Shown piece by piece: positions 49,122-60,139 of a DNA stretch of 64,000 nt. The translations under genes were made by a program, and so were the position numbers. Source of the DNA: Actinomadura terrae (GTDB lineage: Bacteria; Actinomycetota; Actinomycetes; Streptosporangiales; Streptosporangiaceae). Where the stretch lies: positions 62,001 through 126,000 of the forward strand of contig NZ_JAICDG010000006.1 of the NCBI RefSeq assembly GCF_022751215.1, in the 5' to 3' direction. A model generated the notes under the pieces. It was not told the origin of the DNA, made no database searches, and worked only from the letters and a program-made list of their open reading frames with translations. Position 1 is the first letter of the stretch. The number at the start of each line of letters is the position of its first letter.

Positions 49122-49832
49122 CTACCCGCGGCCGCGGACGGCGGGCGCCTGGCGCACCGTCCGCCCGCCCCGCCGGCGCGCGGCCCCGCCGGGGACGCCC
49201 GGCCGGTCGGCGGGCTCCGGCCACCGCGGCGAGCGCCCCGACGAGCACAGCACCGACTCCCACGGGTCCCCCGCCGCCAGCGGCAGGTGCGGCACGCCCC
49301 AGTGCCACGCCGACACCAGCAGGTCGGGATCGCGCGGACGGTAGTCGGTGCCGGACGCGCGCGCCATGTCCCACGCGTGCAGGTGCCACTCCACGCACGC
49401 CGCGCCCGCGTGGTCGCCGACCGTGTACTTGGTGCCCCGGTAGATCAGGTGCGTCCGGTCCCAGGTGTCGGGCGTCAGGTCGGCGTAGGCGCCCGCCGAC
49501 ACCCCGAACGCCATGATCCGCTCCGGCCCCGGCTCGGCCGGGAGCACGGCCAGCTCCGCCGCGTTCTGCCGCGCCTGCTGGCGGATCAGCACTGCGGACG
49601 CCGCCTCCTGCGCGAACAGCTTCGCGAGCCGGCTGTCGGGAGCGTCCTGGAGGTACTCCAGGAAGTTCTCCGCCACGCACCGCAGGTGCCCGGCGAGGTC
49701 GATCAGCCGCCAGTCGGCGCACGGCGTCGGCACGTCCCAGTCGACGACCCCGTCCGCCAGCGCGAGGATCGCGCGCACCCCGTCCTGGTAGGACTCCAGT
49801 ACGCGGTGCCGGTCCGGCGGCGTGCGCTCCAC
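49122..49832 (-). CDS. TIGR03086-type DinB-fold metal-binding protein (maleylpyruvate isomerase N-terminal domain)
   Basis: A 236-residue protein. VLESYQDGVRAILALADGVVDWDVPTPCADWRLIDLAGHLRCVAENFLEYL is the opening of mycothiol-dependent maleylpyruvate-isomerase-type proteins: the first metal His is in DLAGHL and the second pair in VEWHLHAWDMARA. The fold is a DinB four-helix bundle using Zn2+. The SCP2-like C-terminal domain of full isomerases is absent; the last ~45 residues are Arg/Pro-rich. It probably catalyses mycothiol-dependent transfer or isomerisation. GGGGAAG precedes the GTG. Confidence 0.8.
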   Translation of the reverse strand: MERTPPDRHRVLESYQDGVRAILALADGVVDWDVPTPCADWRLIDLAGHLRCVAENFLEYLQDAPDSRLAKLFAQEAASAVLIRQQARQNAAELAVLPAEPGPERIMAFGVSAGAYADLTPDTWDRTHLIYRGTKYTVGDHAGAACVEWHLHAWDMARASGTDYRPRDPDLLVSAWHWGVPHLPLAAGDPWESVLCSSGRSPRWPEPADRPGVPGGAARRRGGRTVRQAPAVRGRG

Positions 49833-50088
49833 GTGACTTCCCCCCGCGTCCAGAGCACCGTGCGCGTGCCCTCCCCGGTGCCCTCCGCGCCGCGGCCTCC
49901 CCCGCACCCCGCCGCCGTCCCCGCGACGCCTCGATGCGGACCGCCCCGGCGTTCCCCGAGAGGGCAGACTCTCAGAGTTCGGTGGCCGGTGCCACCCGGT
50001 GATGCTGTGTCGTCCCACGTCCGGGGACATCCCGCCCGGATCCCCGCCGGGCGGGTGACGCCCGCCGCGCGCGGCGCGGCGGGCCCGC

Positions 50089-50502
50089 TCACACGGCCGC
50101 CGGCCGCGTCCGGAAGCTCAGCCGGTGCGCCTCGCGCGCGGTGCGCAGCCGGTCGACCTCGTCGGTCCACGGCCGGACGGCCGGCCGCGCCTTCGCCTTG
50201 CGGTAGGCGATCTCGGCCGCCCGGCGGGTCGTCGCGTCCTGCGCGGGCGTCGAGTACACCTTCGGGCCCATCGCGACGCGCTCGGCGGCCTCGGCGGCGG
50301 CGAGCGCGGCGGTCAGCGCCTTGTCGAAGGCGACCACCAGCTCCCGCACCTCGGGCGCGGCCGCGTTCGCGCCCTGCGCCTCCCGCAGCGCCCGCTCCGC
50401 CTCCGTCGCCGCCGCGAGCCGCGCCCGGTAGTCGGCGGCCAGCCGCTGGTCGGCCTCGTACGGCTCCGCGACGTCCTTGCTCACCCGGCGGCCCAGCGGC
50501 AT
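50089..50502 (-). CDS. Hypothetical Ala/Glu/Arg-rich coiled-coil protein
   Basis: A 137-residue cytoplasmic protein I do not recognise. It is mostly helix: ADQRLAADYRARLAAATEAERALREAQ, then VRELVVAFDKALTAALAAAEAAERVAMGP, then ATTRRAAEIAYRKAKARPAV and TDEVDRLRTAREAHRL. Heptad-like Ala/Leu spacing suggests coiled coils. AGGAG lies six bases before the ATG. It is divergent from the TetR gene at 50624. No cysteine, no motif. Confidence 0.55.
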   Translation of the reverse strand: MPLGRRVSKDVAEPYEADQRLAADYRARLAAATEAERALREAQGANAAAPEVRELVVAFDKALTAALAAAEAAERVAMGPKVYSTPAQDATTRRAAEIAYRKAKARPAVRPWTDEVDRLRTAREAHRLSFRTRPAAV

Positions 50503-50600
50503 GGTGGTTCTCCTTCAAGCTCGCGATCTACTCGTCCGATCCAGGCAAGCGTACGCGGGCTCCCCGGCGTGTTGTGCCGGGGCACACCCGGGCGACGCCC

Positions 50601-50623
50601 TTTACGTAGTAAGGTCCAGGGTC
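50601..50623 (+). promoter_or_regulatory. TetR autoregulatory site TTTAC-GTA-GTAAG over the -10 box
   Basis: TTTAC (50601-50605) and GTAA (50609-50612) form a short inverted repeat. TAAGGT (50610-50615) is the -10 box, ending eight bases before the ATG at 50624. The TetR_C-type regulators commonly bind CTTTAC-N3-GTAAAG-like operators, so self-repression is likely. Confidence 0.55.
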
Positions 50624-51193
50624 ATGGTCCGGCAACCGAGCATCAACGCACAGAACCGCGCCCCGCTGTCCACCGAGCGGATCATCGACGCCGCGCTGCG
50701 CATCGTCGACGGCCAGGGCCTCTCCCGGCTCACCATGCGCCGCCTCGGCGACGCGCTGGAGGTCGAGGCGATGGCGATCTACCACCACCTCCCCCGGGGC
50801 AAGGAGCAGCTCCTGGACGGCCTCGTCGCGCACGTGGCCGCCGCCCCCGCCGCGCCGGGCGAGGCCAGCGGCGCCTGGCGGGACGACCTGCGCGGCTGGG
50901 CCCGCGACTACCGGACCCGGCTGCTCGCGCACGCGGGCGTCCTCCCCCTCGTCGTCACCCGCCGCAACCCCGCCGCGCTGACCGAGACCGTCGTGTCGCT
51001 GCGGGAGGTGATGCGGCGCGGCGCCGTCCCCGAGGACGCGGCGGCCGTCGCCGCGCACGCCCTGCTCGGCTACGTGATCGGCCACGCCGCCCTGGAGGTG
51101 CGCGGCACCGCCGAGGACGGCGCCGACCGCGCGGTCGACTGGAACGCCCGCTTCGACGCCGGCCTCGACCTACTCCTCACCGGCGCCGGCTGA
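50624..51193 (+). CDS. TetR-family regulator with TetR_C-type ligand domain
   Basis: A 189-residue regulator. STERIIDAALRIVDGQGLSRLTMRRLGDALEVEAMAIYHHLPRGKEQLLDGLVAHV is a TetR DNA-binding domain of the type joined to a TetR_C (tetracycline repressor-like) ligand domain. LPLVVTRRNPAALTETVVSLREVMRRGAVPEDAAAVAAHALLGYVIGHAALEVRG belongs to that domain. The operator over its -10 box supports autoregulation. Neighbouring transporters or enzymes are not obviously its targets. Confidence 0.85.
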   Translation: MVRQPSINAQNRAPLSTERIIDAALRIVDGQGLSRLTMRRLGDALEVEAMAIYHHLPRGKEQLLDGLVAHVAAAPAAPGEASGAWRDDLRGWARDYRTRLLAHAGVLPLVVTRRNPAALTETVVSLREVMRRGAVPEDAAAVAAHALLGYVIGHAALEVRGTAEDGADRAVDWNARFDAGLDLLLTGAG

Positions 51194-51309
51194 ACCAGGG
51201 GATGTCCCCAGCGACCTCAGCCGTCACGCGAAGCGATTCCGCGCCCGCCAAGGCGCGGTCACGGCCGTGGGCCGCCAGGCGAGCGGCCGTGGGCCGGGAC
51301 TTCATGAAC

Positions 51310-51969
51310 TCAGTCCTCGACGACGAGGATCTCCAGGTGGCGCGGTCCGTGCACGCCCTCCACCCGCGTCATCCCGATGTCGTGGGTCGTGGACGTCCCG
51401 CTGATCCACGTCAGCGGGCGGGACGGGTCGAGCCGCTCAAGTACCTCTGGGATCGTTCCCACGATCTGGTCGGCGTGGACCACGCACAGGTGGTACCCGG
51501 GGACGAGGGTGAGCGCGCGCCGGCCCTGGGCGCGGCCGCCGTCCAGCACGACCGTGCCGGTCCGCGCGACCGCCGCCGCGCAGCCGGTGACGACGCCGTC
51601 GCACGCCGCGAGCGTCTCGGTGTCGAGCGCCGGGGAGTCGGCCAGCGCGCGCACGCCGTCCAGGTCGGCCAGCCAGCCGTAGGGCAGGTCGGCCGGGACG
51701 GCGATCTGCGCGGCCTCCCGGCCCCACAGCGCGGCGGCCACCGCCGTCGCCAGCTCGTCCGCGCTGACGTGCCGCACCGCCGCCCGCCGGTCGGCGACCC
51801 GCTCGGTGAACAGCGCGAGGACGTCCGCCCTGGTCTCCGCCTCCGCCTCGGGCAGCCGCCGGGCGTACCCGCGCGGCACCGGCGGGCGGGTGCCCCGCGC
51901 CCCGCCGAGCGCCTCCCGGACGCGCCGCAGGATCTCCGCGCGCGACCCGGCCCCCGTCTCCCCGCTCAT
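51310..51969 (-). CDS. lutC: Lactate utilisation protein C (LUD domain)
   Basis: A 219-residue LutC/YkgG-family protein. EILRRVREALGG opens the LUD domain; GVVTGCAAAVARTGTVVLDGG..GRRALTLVPGYHLCVVHADQIVGTIPEVLERL and the closing TWISGTSTTHDIGMTRVEGVHGPRHLEILVVED are the family's conserved parts. LutABC replaces lactate dehydrogenase in oxidising L-lactate to pyruvate. It is the last gene of the leftward lut operon, 53 bp after lutB. Confidence 0.9.
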   Translation of the reverse strand: MSGETGAGSRAEILRRVREALGGARGTRPPVPRGYARRLPEAEAETRADVLALFTERVADRRAAVRHVSADELATAVAAALWGREAAQIAVPADLPYGWLADLDGVRALADSPALDTETLAACDGVVTGCAAAVARTGTVVLDGGRAQGRRALTLVPGYHLCVVHADQIVGTIPEVLERLDPSRPLTWISGTSTTHDIGMTRVEGVHGPRHLEILVVED

Positions 51970-52022
51970 CGACCCGCCTCCCCCGTCACGACCCCCCCTC
52001 CGGCACAGGTCTCACTCCCCGT

Positions 52023-53528
52023 TCACGGCGCCCTCCGCCGCCACCAGGCGCGGAAGCTCTCCGCCGGCGGCGCGGGCAGGTCGCGGGCCTCGGTCCACTT
52101 GCCGAGCAGCCCCGGCAGCCGCCGGATCCGCCCGCCGCGCGACAGCAGCCGCGCCCACCGGGTGCCGCGCCGCAGCGCCGCCTCGTAGCGCCGCGCGTCG
52201 CCCATCGTCCACGCCAGGCCGCGCATCATCAGCAGCTCCGGCGTCGGGACGGGACGGCGGCGCCGCGACTCCACCACCTTCCCGCGCAGATGCACCAGCA
52301 CGTCCGGGATGTCGATCTTCACCGGGCACACGTCCGCGCACGCGCCGCAGAGCGTGGACGCGTACGGCAGCGACGCGGCGGCGGCGCTCTCCACCCCGCG
52401 CAGCTGCGGGGTGAGGATCGCGCCGATCGGGCCCGGGTAGACCGGCCCGTAGGCGTGGCCGCCGGTGCGCTCGTAGACCGGGCAGACGTTGAGGCAGGCC
52501 GAGCAGCGGACGCAGCGCAGCGCCGCCCGCCCGACCTCGTCGGCCAGCGCCTTCGTCCGCCCGTTGTCGAGCAGGACGAGGTGGAACGCGCGCGGCCCGT
52601 CACCGGGCGTCACCCCCGTCCAGGACGAGACGTACGGGGTCATCGCCTCCCCCGCCGCCGAGCGCGGGAGCAGCTGGAGGAGGACCTCCAGGTCGCCCCA
52701 GGCCGGGACGACCTTCTCGATCCCGGCGAGCGTGATCAGCGTGTCGGGGAGCGTGAGGCACATCCGGCCGTTGCCCTCCGACTCCAGCAGCACCGCCGTG
52801 CCCGTCTCGGCGACCAGGAAGTTCGCGCCGGTGATCGCGACCCGGGCGGTGAGGAACTCCTCGCGCAGGTGCGCACGGGCGGCGGCGACGAGCGCGGCGG
52901 GCTCGTCCGGCAGGTCCGGCGGGGCGCCCGGCAGCTCCCGCAGGAACAGCTCGCGGACCTGCGCGCCGTCGCGGTGCGCGGCCGGGGACAGCAGGTGGGA
53001 CGGCTCGTCCCCGCCGAGCTGGACGACGAGGTCGGCGAGCGCCGTCTCGCGCGCGGTGATCCCCGCCCGCGCGAGCCCGTCGTCCAGGCCGATCTCGCGG
53101 GCGACCAGCGAGCGGGCCTTCACGACCTCGGTCGCGCCCGCCGCCCGCACCAGCGCGAGCACGATCCGGCGGGCCTCCGCCGCGTCCGCCGCCCAGTGGA
53201 CGGTGCCGCCCGCCTCGGTGACGGCGCGCTCCAGCTCCTCCAGGTGCGCGTCGAGGTTCAGCAGCGCGTCGTCCCTGATCGCGCGGCCCGCCTCGCGCAG
53301 CTCCTCCCAGTCGGCGGGCTCGGGCGAGGCGCCCGTCCGCTCGCGCAGCGACGCGGTCGCGCCGCGCAGGTTGCGGCGCAGCCGGGTATCGGCGAGCGCG
53401 GCGCGGGCGGCGGCGGCGAACTTCGGCATCGGCAGCGGGACGGGCTCGCGCCCCGGCGGGCGCGCGCCGGGACGCGCGTCACCGGTCGTCCCGGAGGAGG
53501 GCGCCGGCCCCGGGGAGGAGGCCGTCAC
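52023..53528 (-). CDS. lutB: Lactate utilisation iron-sulfur protein LutB
   Basis: A 501-residue Fe-S protein. The N-terminal LUD domain (EATG-like: TGANFLVAETGTAVLLESEGNGRMCLTLPDTLITLAGIEKVVP) is followed by two ferredoxin-type clusters: CVRCSACLNVCPVY and CGACADVCPVKID, each binding [4Fe-4S]. The C-terminal helical part has LLMMRGLAWTMGD and the LGKWTEARDLPAPPAESFRAWW ending typical of LutB. The GTG start overlaps the lutA stop as GTGA, so the two are translationally coupled. Confidence 0.93.
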   Translation of the reverse strand: MTASSPGPAPSSGTTGDARPGARPPGREPVPLPMPKFAAAARAALADTRLRRNLRGATASLRERTGASPEPADWEELREAGRAIRDDALLNLDAHLEELERAVTEAGGTVHWAADAAEARRIVLALVRAAGATEVVKARSLVAREIGLDDGLARAGITARETALADLVVQLGGDEPSHLLSPAAHRDGAQVRELFLRELPGAPPDLPDEPAALVAAARAHLREEFLTARVAITGANFLVAETGTAVLLESEGNGRMCLTLPDTLITLAGIEKVVPAWGDLEVLLQLLPRSAAGEAMTPYVSSWTGVTPGDGPRAFHLVLLDNGRTKALADEVGRAALRCVRCSACLNVCPVYERTGGHAYGPVYPGPIGAILTPQLRGVESAAAASLPYASTLCGACADVCPVKIDIPDVLVHLRGKVVESRRRRPVPTPELLMMRGLAWTMGDARRYEAALRRGTRWARLLSRGGRIRRLPGLLGKWTEARDLPAPPAESFRAWWRRRAP

Positions 53529-54253
53529 GCCGGCCCCGTCTCGGCCAGGATCTCGGCGAGGTGCATGACCCTGACGCCGCCGCGCAGCCGCGACAGCGCG
53601 CCCCCGATGTGCGCGAGGCAGGAGTTGTCGGCCGCGCACACCACGTCCGCCCCGGTGTCACGGACGTGCCGCACCTTGTCGGCGACCATCGCCACCGACA
53701 CGTCGGAGTTCTTCATCGCGAACGCGCCGCCGAACCCGCAGCACTCCTCCGCCGCCGGCAGCTCGACCAGCTCCAGGCCCTTCACCGCGCGCAGCAGCCG
53801 CAGCGGGCGGTCGGCGACGCCGAGCGTCCGCAGGGACTGGCAGGTCGGGTGGTAGGTGACGCGGTGCGGGAAGTAGGCGCCGACGTCGGTGACGCCCAGC
53901 ACGTCCACCAGGAACTCGGTCAGCTCGTAGACGGCGAGGCCCTCGGCGTCACGGGCCAGGCCGGGGTCGCGGGCCGTCCGCGCGATCCGCGGGTAGGCGT
54001 CGCGGACGGCGGCGGCGCACGACGCGGACGCCGTCACCACCACCTCGCGGCCCTCGAACGCGCCGGTGAACCCGCGCGCGAGCGCGGCGGCCTCGCGGTG
54101 GTAGCCGGTCGTCCAGTGCACCTGGCCACAACAAGTCTGTGCGGGCGGGTAGGCGACCTCGTGCCCGAGCCGTTCCAGCAGGGACGTCACCGCCCTGCCC
54201 GTCGCGGGGAACATCGCGTCGTCGAAGCACGCGACGAAAAGCGCGACGCGCAT
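53525..54253 (-). CDS. lutA: Lactate utilisation protein LutA (CCG-domain Fe-S oxidoreductase)
   Basis: A 242-residue protein with two cysteine-rich CCG domains: PPAQTCCGQVHWTTGY and LPAAEECCGFGGAFAMK, plus THP-like YHPTCQSLRTLG between them. These bind an iron-sulfur cofactor as in glycolate oxidase GlcF and heterodisulfide reductase. MRVALFVACFDDAMFPATGRAV is the LutA start. G-rich sequence lies before the ATG. First gene of lutABC; no LldR/LutR regulator is adjacent. The TetR on the other side faces towards lutC. Confidence 0.92.
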   Translation of the reverse strand: MRVALFVACFDDAMFPATGRAVTSLLERLGHEVAYPPAQTCCGQVHWTTGYHREAAALARGFTGAFEGREVVVTASASCAAAVRDAYPRIARTARDPGLARDAEGLAVYELTEFLVDVLGVTDVGAYFPHRVTYHPTCQSLRTLGVADRPLRLLRAVKGLELVELPAAEECCGFGGAFAMKNSDVSVAMVADKVRHVRDTGADVVCAADNSCLAHIGGALSRLRGGVRVMHLAEILAETGPA

Positions 54254-54607
54254 CCCGGCCACCCCCAGTCGCCGTGCGGAAACCCCTGCCCCCGTGGGCC
54301 ATCGTAGGGGTCCCGGAGGCTGCGTCCGGTGGAAACGATCGCACCCGGGGCCGTCCGCCACGGGGAAAGCACCGCTTGGGAACGTTTGCCTATCCGACGG
54401 CGTGTCGTTCTTCATCCGTTATCGAGCCCGGGGGACGCTATGCCTGGCACCTCGGGGTGAGTCGGGTCACATCCCTCCGGTACCTCGGTACCAAAGGACA
54501 ATCGTCCCAACGGGCTATGGCCGGTGGGGACGAACCGTTCCACACTGGGGTGCGTCAATAAGGAAAAGCACCACAACCGACGAGTAGTTGAGACCGGAGG
54601 CACGCCG
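54254..54607. promoter_or_regulatory. 354-bp control region between lutA and the DUF5999 gene
   Basis: Divergent promoters for lutABC and the DUF5999 gene must lie here. GGTACC occurs twice, eight bases apart (in CCGGTACCTCGGTACC, ~54478-54493), followed by GGAC-AATC-GTCC. These short repeats are candidate sites. Promoter boxes are not clear. Confidence 0.35.
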
Positions 54608-54811
54608 ATGTGCCCGCACCAGCCGCCCTGTCCCTCCCACGAAGCGCCCGACCGCGACGCCGCGCGAACGCTGGCCGCCCATCCCGAGCAGGGATGGAGC
54701 CTGCTGTGCAACGGCGTCGTGCTCTTCGAGGACACCGGTGAGCTGCTGCCCGACGGGGGGATCATCGCACCGCACCGGCCGACGGACCTTCAGGCTCCGT
54801 CCGCCGCCTGA
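54608..54811 (+). CDS. DUF5999 small protein
   Basis: A 67-residue protein: MCPHQPPCPSHEAPDRDAARTLAAHPEQGWSLLCNGVVLFEDTGELLPDG is the DUF5999 consensus almost exactly. Three cysteines (C2, C8, C34) and H4 could bind a metal. The family is confined to actinobacteria, often conserved and strongly expressed; function unknown. GGAGG seven bases before the ATG. A terminator follows at 54879. Confidence 0.9.
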   Translation: MCPHQPPCPSHEAPDRDAARTLAAHPEQGWSLLCNGVVLFEDTGELLPDGGIIAPHRPTDLQAPSAA

Positions 54812-54878
54812 CCAGTCTCCACGGGGGACTAGTTCGAACGGGTGATCATCCGCGGGGGCACGCACACCTGCCCAAGGC

Positions 54879-54903
54879 CTCTGGGCCCGCACCGGGCCCA
54901 GAG
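54879..54903. terminator. Bidirectional terminator after the DUF5999 gene
   Basis: CTCTGGGCCC (54879-54888) and GGGCCCAGAG (54894-54903) pair perfectly across a 5-nt loop. It lies between two convergent genes. Confidence 0.65.
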
Positions 54904-54906
54904 CGC

Positions 54907-55533
54907 CTAACTCCCGGCCGTCCCTGCCATCGTCGCAGGACGCGCCGCCCAGCGGCGAAGCCATGGCTCCACCGCCCCGGCGACGGACGCCGGGTCCCGG
55001 TTCAGGTCGTGCCGCTCCCCCGCCAGCACCACCACATCAGCGGCGTCCGCCGCGTCCGGGACGCCGAAGGGGTCGCGGTCGCCGTTGACGACCAGCACCG
55101 GCACGCCCGCGCCCCGGAGTTCGTCCACGCGCGTCTTCTCGGGCTTGCCCGGCGGATGCAGCGGGAACGCCAGCGCGACCACGCCCGCGGCGCGGGCGTC
55201 CCGCGCCGTCCGGCACGCGACCCGGGCGCCGTTGCTCCGTCCGCCTTGCACATACGGGACGTCGCCGAACCGCTCGCGCAGCCGCCGGACGACCTCCAGC
55301 CACGCCTCGTCCTGCTTGGCGGGCGGGCCGGGGGCCCGGCGACCTGCGAGCCGGAACGGCTGCGTCACCCCCGCGACGGCGCCGCCCAGCCCGAGCGCCA
55401 CGTCGCGGACGGCCGCCAGGTCGACCGCGTCCACTCCCCCGTTCGACCCGTGGGTCAACGCGAGCAGGAAAGCGGGGCGGGCCGGCCCGTCCAGCCGCAC
55501 TTCGGCCGGGCCGTGCGGGGTCACGATGTCCAT
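54907..55533 (-). CDS. Alpha/beta hydrolase of the KANL3/Tex30 type
   Basis: A 208-residue small hydrolase. FLLALTHGSNGGVDAVDL (loop after strand 1), YVQGGRSNGARVACRTA (nucleophile elbow G-x-S-x-G in GGRSNGA), LVVNGDRDPFGVPDAADAA and ERHDLNRDP (Asp and His of the triad) follow the Tex30/KANL3 pattern. No signal peptide. The ATG at 55533 fits a TACGGT box ending seven bases earlier; GTG at 55542 is an alternative. Substrate unknown. Confidence 0.8.
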   Translation of the reverse strand: MDIVTPHGPAEVRLDGPARPAFLLALTHGSNGGVDAVDLAAVRDVALGLGGAVAGVTQPFRLAGRRAPGPPAKQDEAWLEVVRRLRERFGDVPYVQGGRSNGARVACRTARDARAAGVVALAFPLHPPGKPEKTRVDELRGAGVPVLVVNGDRDPFGVPDAADAADVVVLAGERHDLNRDPASVAGAVEPWLRRWAARPATMAGTAGS

Positions 55534-55583
55534 TGGGGTCACCGTAACCCCCGCCCTCCCCGGCCTTTCGGGCGGGGGGACGT

Positions 55584-56711
55584 CTACCCCTCGGGGGCGC
55601 CCATGGCGAGGCGGAGGCGCTCGGCGAAGCTCTCGTGGAGCAGCGGGCCCCACGGGTAGTCGCTGGGCACGTCGACGGCCCGGCCCAGCACCTCGTGGGT
55701 CTCGCCGGGGCGCCGCTCCCGCGGGTCGTCGGCGTACCGGACGGCGAGCAGCGCGTACATGTGGTCGAGGGCGCCGAACGCCTCGCCGGCGAGCGCGGGC
55801 AGCGTCCCGTCGGTGACCGACTGCTCGACGACCGGCTCCCACCACAGGTCGGCGGGGTCGGCGTCCTCCTCGTCGGCGCCGAAGTCGCGGCGGAGCCGGG
55901 CCCGCACCTGCCCGGCGACGCCCGGGTCGGACAGGCCGCGCCGCCACACCTCGCCGGCCTCGGCGCCGCGTCCCCGCAGCGGCAGGGTGCGCGCGAGCAG
56001 CTCGGTCGCCAGCGGGCCGACCTCGGGGTCGGCGGGCGCGGACGGGTCGCCGAGGGACGCGGCGAACGCGGCGATGGCCTGGTCGAGGTAGGCGATGCCG
56101 AGCAGCGTCGCGAGCCGAGCGTAGGCGTAGGGGGCGCCGGCGCGGTCGATCAGCCTGAGCCCGGCGGTCAGGACGCGCTGCGCCGCGGCGGGCTCGCCGC
56201 GTTCCAGCAGGCGCTGCGCGAGGTCGTGCGCGGCGGGCGGCGCGTACTCGGGGTCGCCGGTCGCGACGACCGCCTCCCAGTGCCCGCGCGCGGCCTCGGC
56301 GTCGCCCTCGTCGTCGGCGATCCTGGCGAGCGCGAGATGCGCCGGGGGCAGGTAGGCGGGGTTGCCGAAGTCGACGACGGCCTGCCACGCCGGAGCAGCG
56401 CCGCCGGGCTCCCCGGCCCGCTCGTGGGTGAGGGCCAGGTGGTAGGCGGCGCGCGGCCCGTACTCGGGGTCGCCGGTGGCGATCGCGGCCCGGTCGGCGT
56501 CGCGCGCGCGGGCCACCTCGCCCGCGTCGTCCAGGACGACCGCGAGGCCGAGCGCCGCCCGCGCCCGGTAGGGGGTGTCGCCCAGCGCGAGCACCCGCTC
56601 GAACAGCAGGGCGGCCCGGTCCGCGGAGCCGCCCTCGGCGAGCGTCCGGGCCTCCTCGCACAACCTGGCCGGATCGTCGGTTGCGGACGCCGGGTCCGCG
56701 GGCTCGGTCAT
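55584..56711 (-). CDS. Tetratricopeptide-repeat protein
   Basis: A 375-residue protein built of helical pairs. Units of ~35 residues recur: ARTLAEGGSADRAALLFERVLALGDTPYRARAALGLAVVLDDAGEVARARDADRAAIATGDPEYGPRAAYHLALTHERAGE... and YLPPAHLALARIADDEGDAEAARGHWEAVVATGDPEYAP. The repeated 'ATGDPEYGP/APPAA' marks the linkers. TPR stacks bind other proteins; partner unknown. The C-terminal ~120 residues (ADLWWEPVVEQSVTDGTLPAL..) lack repeats and may be a separate domain. It lies after gcvP in the same direction (167 bp). Confidence 0.8.
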   Translation of the reverse strand: MTEPADPASATDDPARLCEEARTLAEGGSADRAALLFERVLALGDTPYRARAALGLAVVLDDAGEVARARDADRAAIATGDPEYGPRAAYHLALTHERAGEPGGAAPAWQAVVDFGNPAYLPPAHLALARIADDEGDAEAARGHWEAVVATGDPEYAPPAAHDLAQRLLERGEPAAAQRVLTAGLRLIDRAGAPYAYARLATLLGIAYLDQAIAAFAASLGDPSAPADPEVGPLATELLARTLPLRGRGAEAGEVWRRGLSDPGVAGQVRARLRRDFGADEEDADPADLWWEPVVEQSVTDGTLPALAGEAFGALDHMYALLAVRYADDPRERRPGETHEVLGRAVDVPSDYPWGPLLHESFAERLRLAMGAPEG

Positions 56712-56831
56712 CGCTCTTCTGCCCTCTGGGGGTTCGGGGACCCGCCCAGCCTAGCGATCCCGCTCCGCCCGCGTCCCGCCCCGACACTCCCTCGCGGGCA
56801 CTCCCTCGCGCGTCCGGACCCGGCCGCGGTT

Positions 56832-56874
56832 CCGGGGGCCCGGGGCCCGGGCCGGTCGACGCCCGGGCCCCCGG
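56832..56874 (-). terminator. Terminator of gcvP
   Basis: CCGGGGGCCCGGG (56832-56844) and CCCGGGCCCCCGG (56862-56874) are complementary 13-bp arms just after the gcvP stop. Confidence 0.6.
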
Positions 56875-56879
56875 CGGGA

Positions 56880-59753
<2,874 letters not shown>

Positions 59754-59829
59754 GGGGAGAGCCTCCTGGCTGCTGCGGTCGCTCAGGGCCACCGCCGGCA
59801 CGGGCCGGCGGCCGGTCTCCCCCTCTGTC

Positions 59830-60015
59830 ATCGGCACCTGAGAGCTTCCCCCGCGAGGCGGGATTTCCCCTTCGGTGAGCCGTCCTTCCCCCGGAGGGGA
59901 GATCGACGCCTGCTTTCCAGAGGTGCCTCGCCCAGGCGGTCCTTTTGCCTGAGAGGTTCCGGGGAGGTTGCCCCTTCGGCGCCCCGCACCGGCTTGCGCG
60001 AGGACTCTCCCGCCC
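59830..60015 (-). promoter_or_regulatory. Tandem glycine riboswitch upstream of gcvP
   Basis: Two aptamers in tandem, reading leftwards. The first contains GGGAGAGUC near 60012, GCCGAAGGGGCAA and CUCAGGCAAAAGGACCG (down to ~59938). The second contains CACCGAAGGGGAAA and CUCUCAGGUGCCGAUGACAGAGGG (down to ~59830). These are the conserved cores of glycine-binding aptamers. TAGGGT (60045-60040 on the minus strand) is the likely -10 box before it. About 80 nt separate the second aptamer from the ATG. Confidence 0.9.
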
Positions 60016-60139
60016 AGGGTCGACGGCATGTCTGGGCAAACCCTACCCGTCGATCGTCGAGCGGGGCTTGGGCCGGCCTCGTGATCCTCTCCGGGAGACC
60101 CCGGTGACCTGGGCGGCGGCGGGCATACCCCCCAGTACG

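Noticed and set aside
51262..51295. Repeated CGGCCGTGGGCC (51262-51273 and 51284-51295) as an attachment site
   Set aside because: Two short copies in GC-rich intergenic DNA, no integrase or tRNA near. Probably part of a weak terminator between the TetR and lutC genes.
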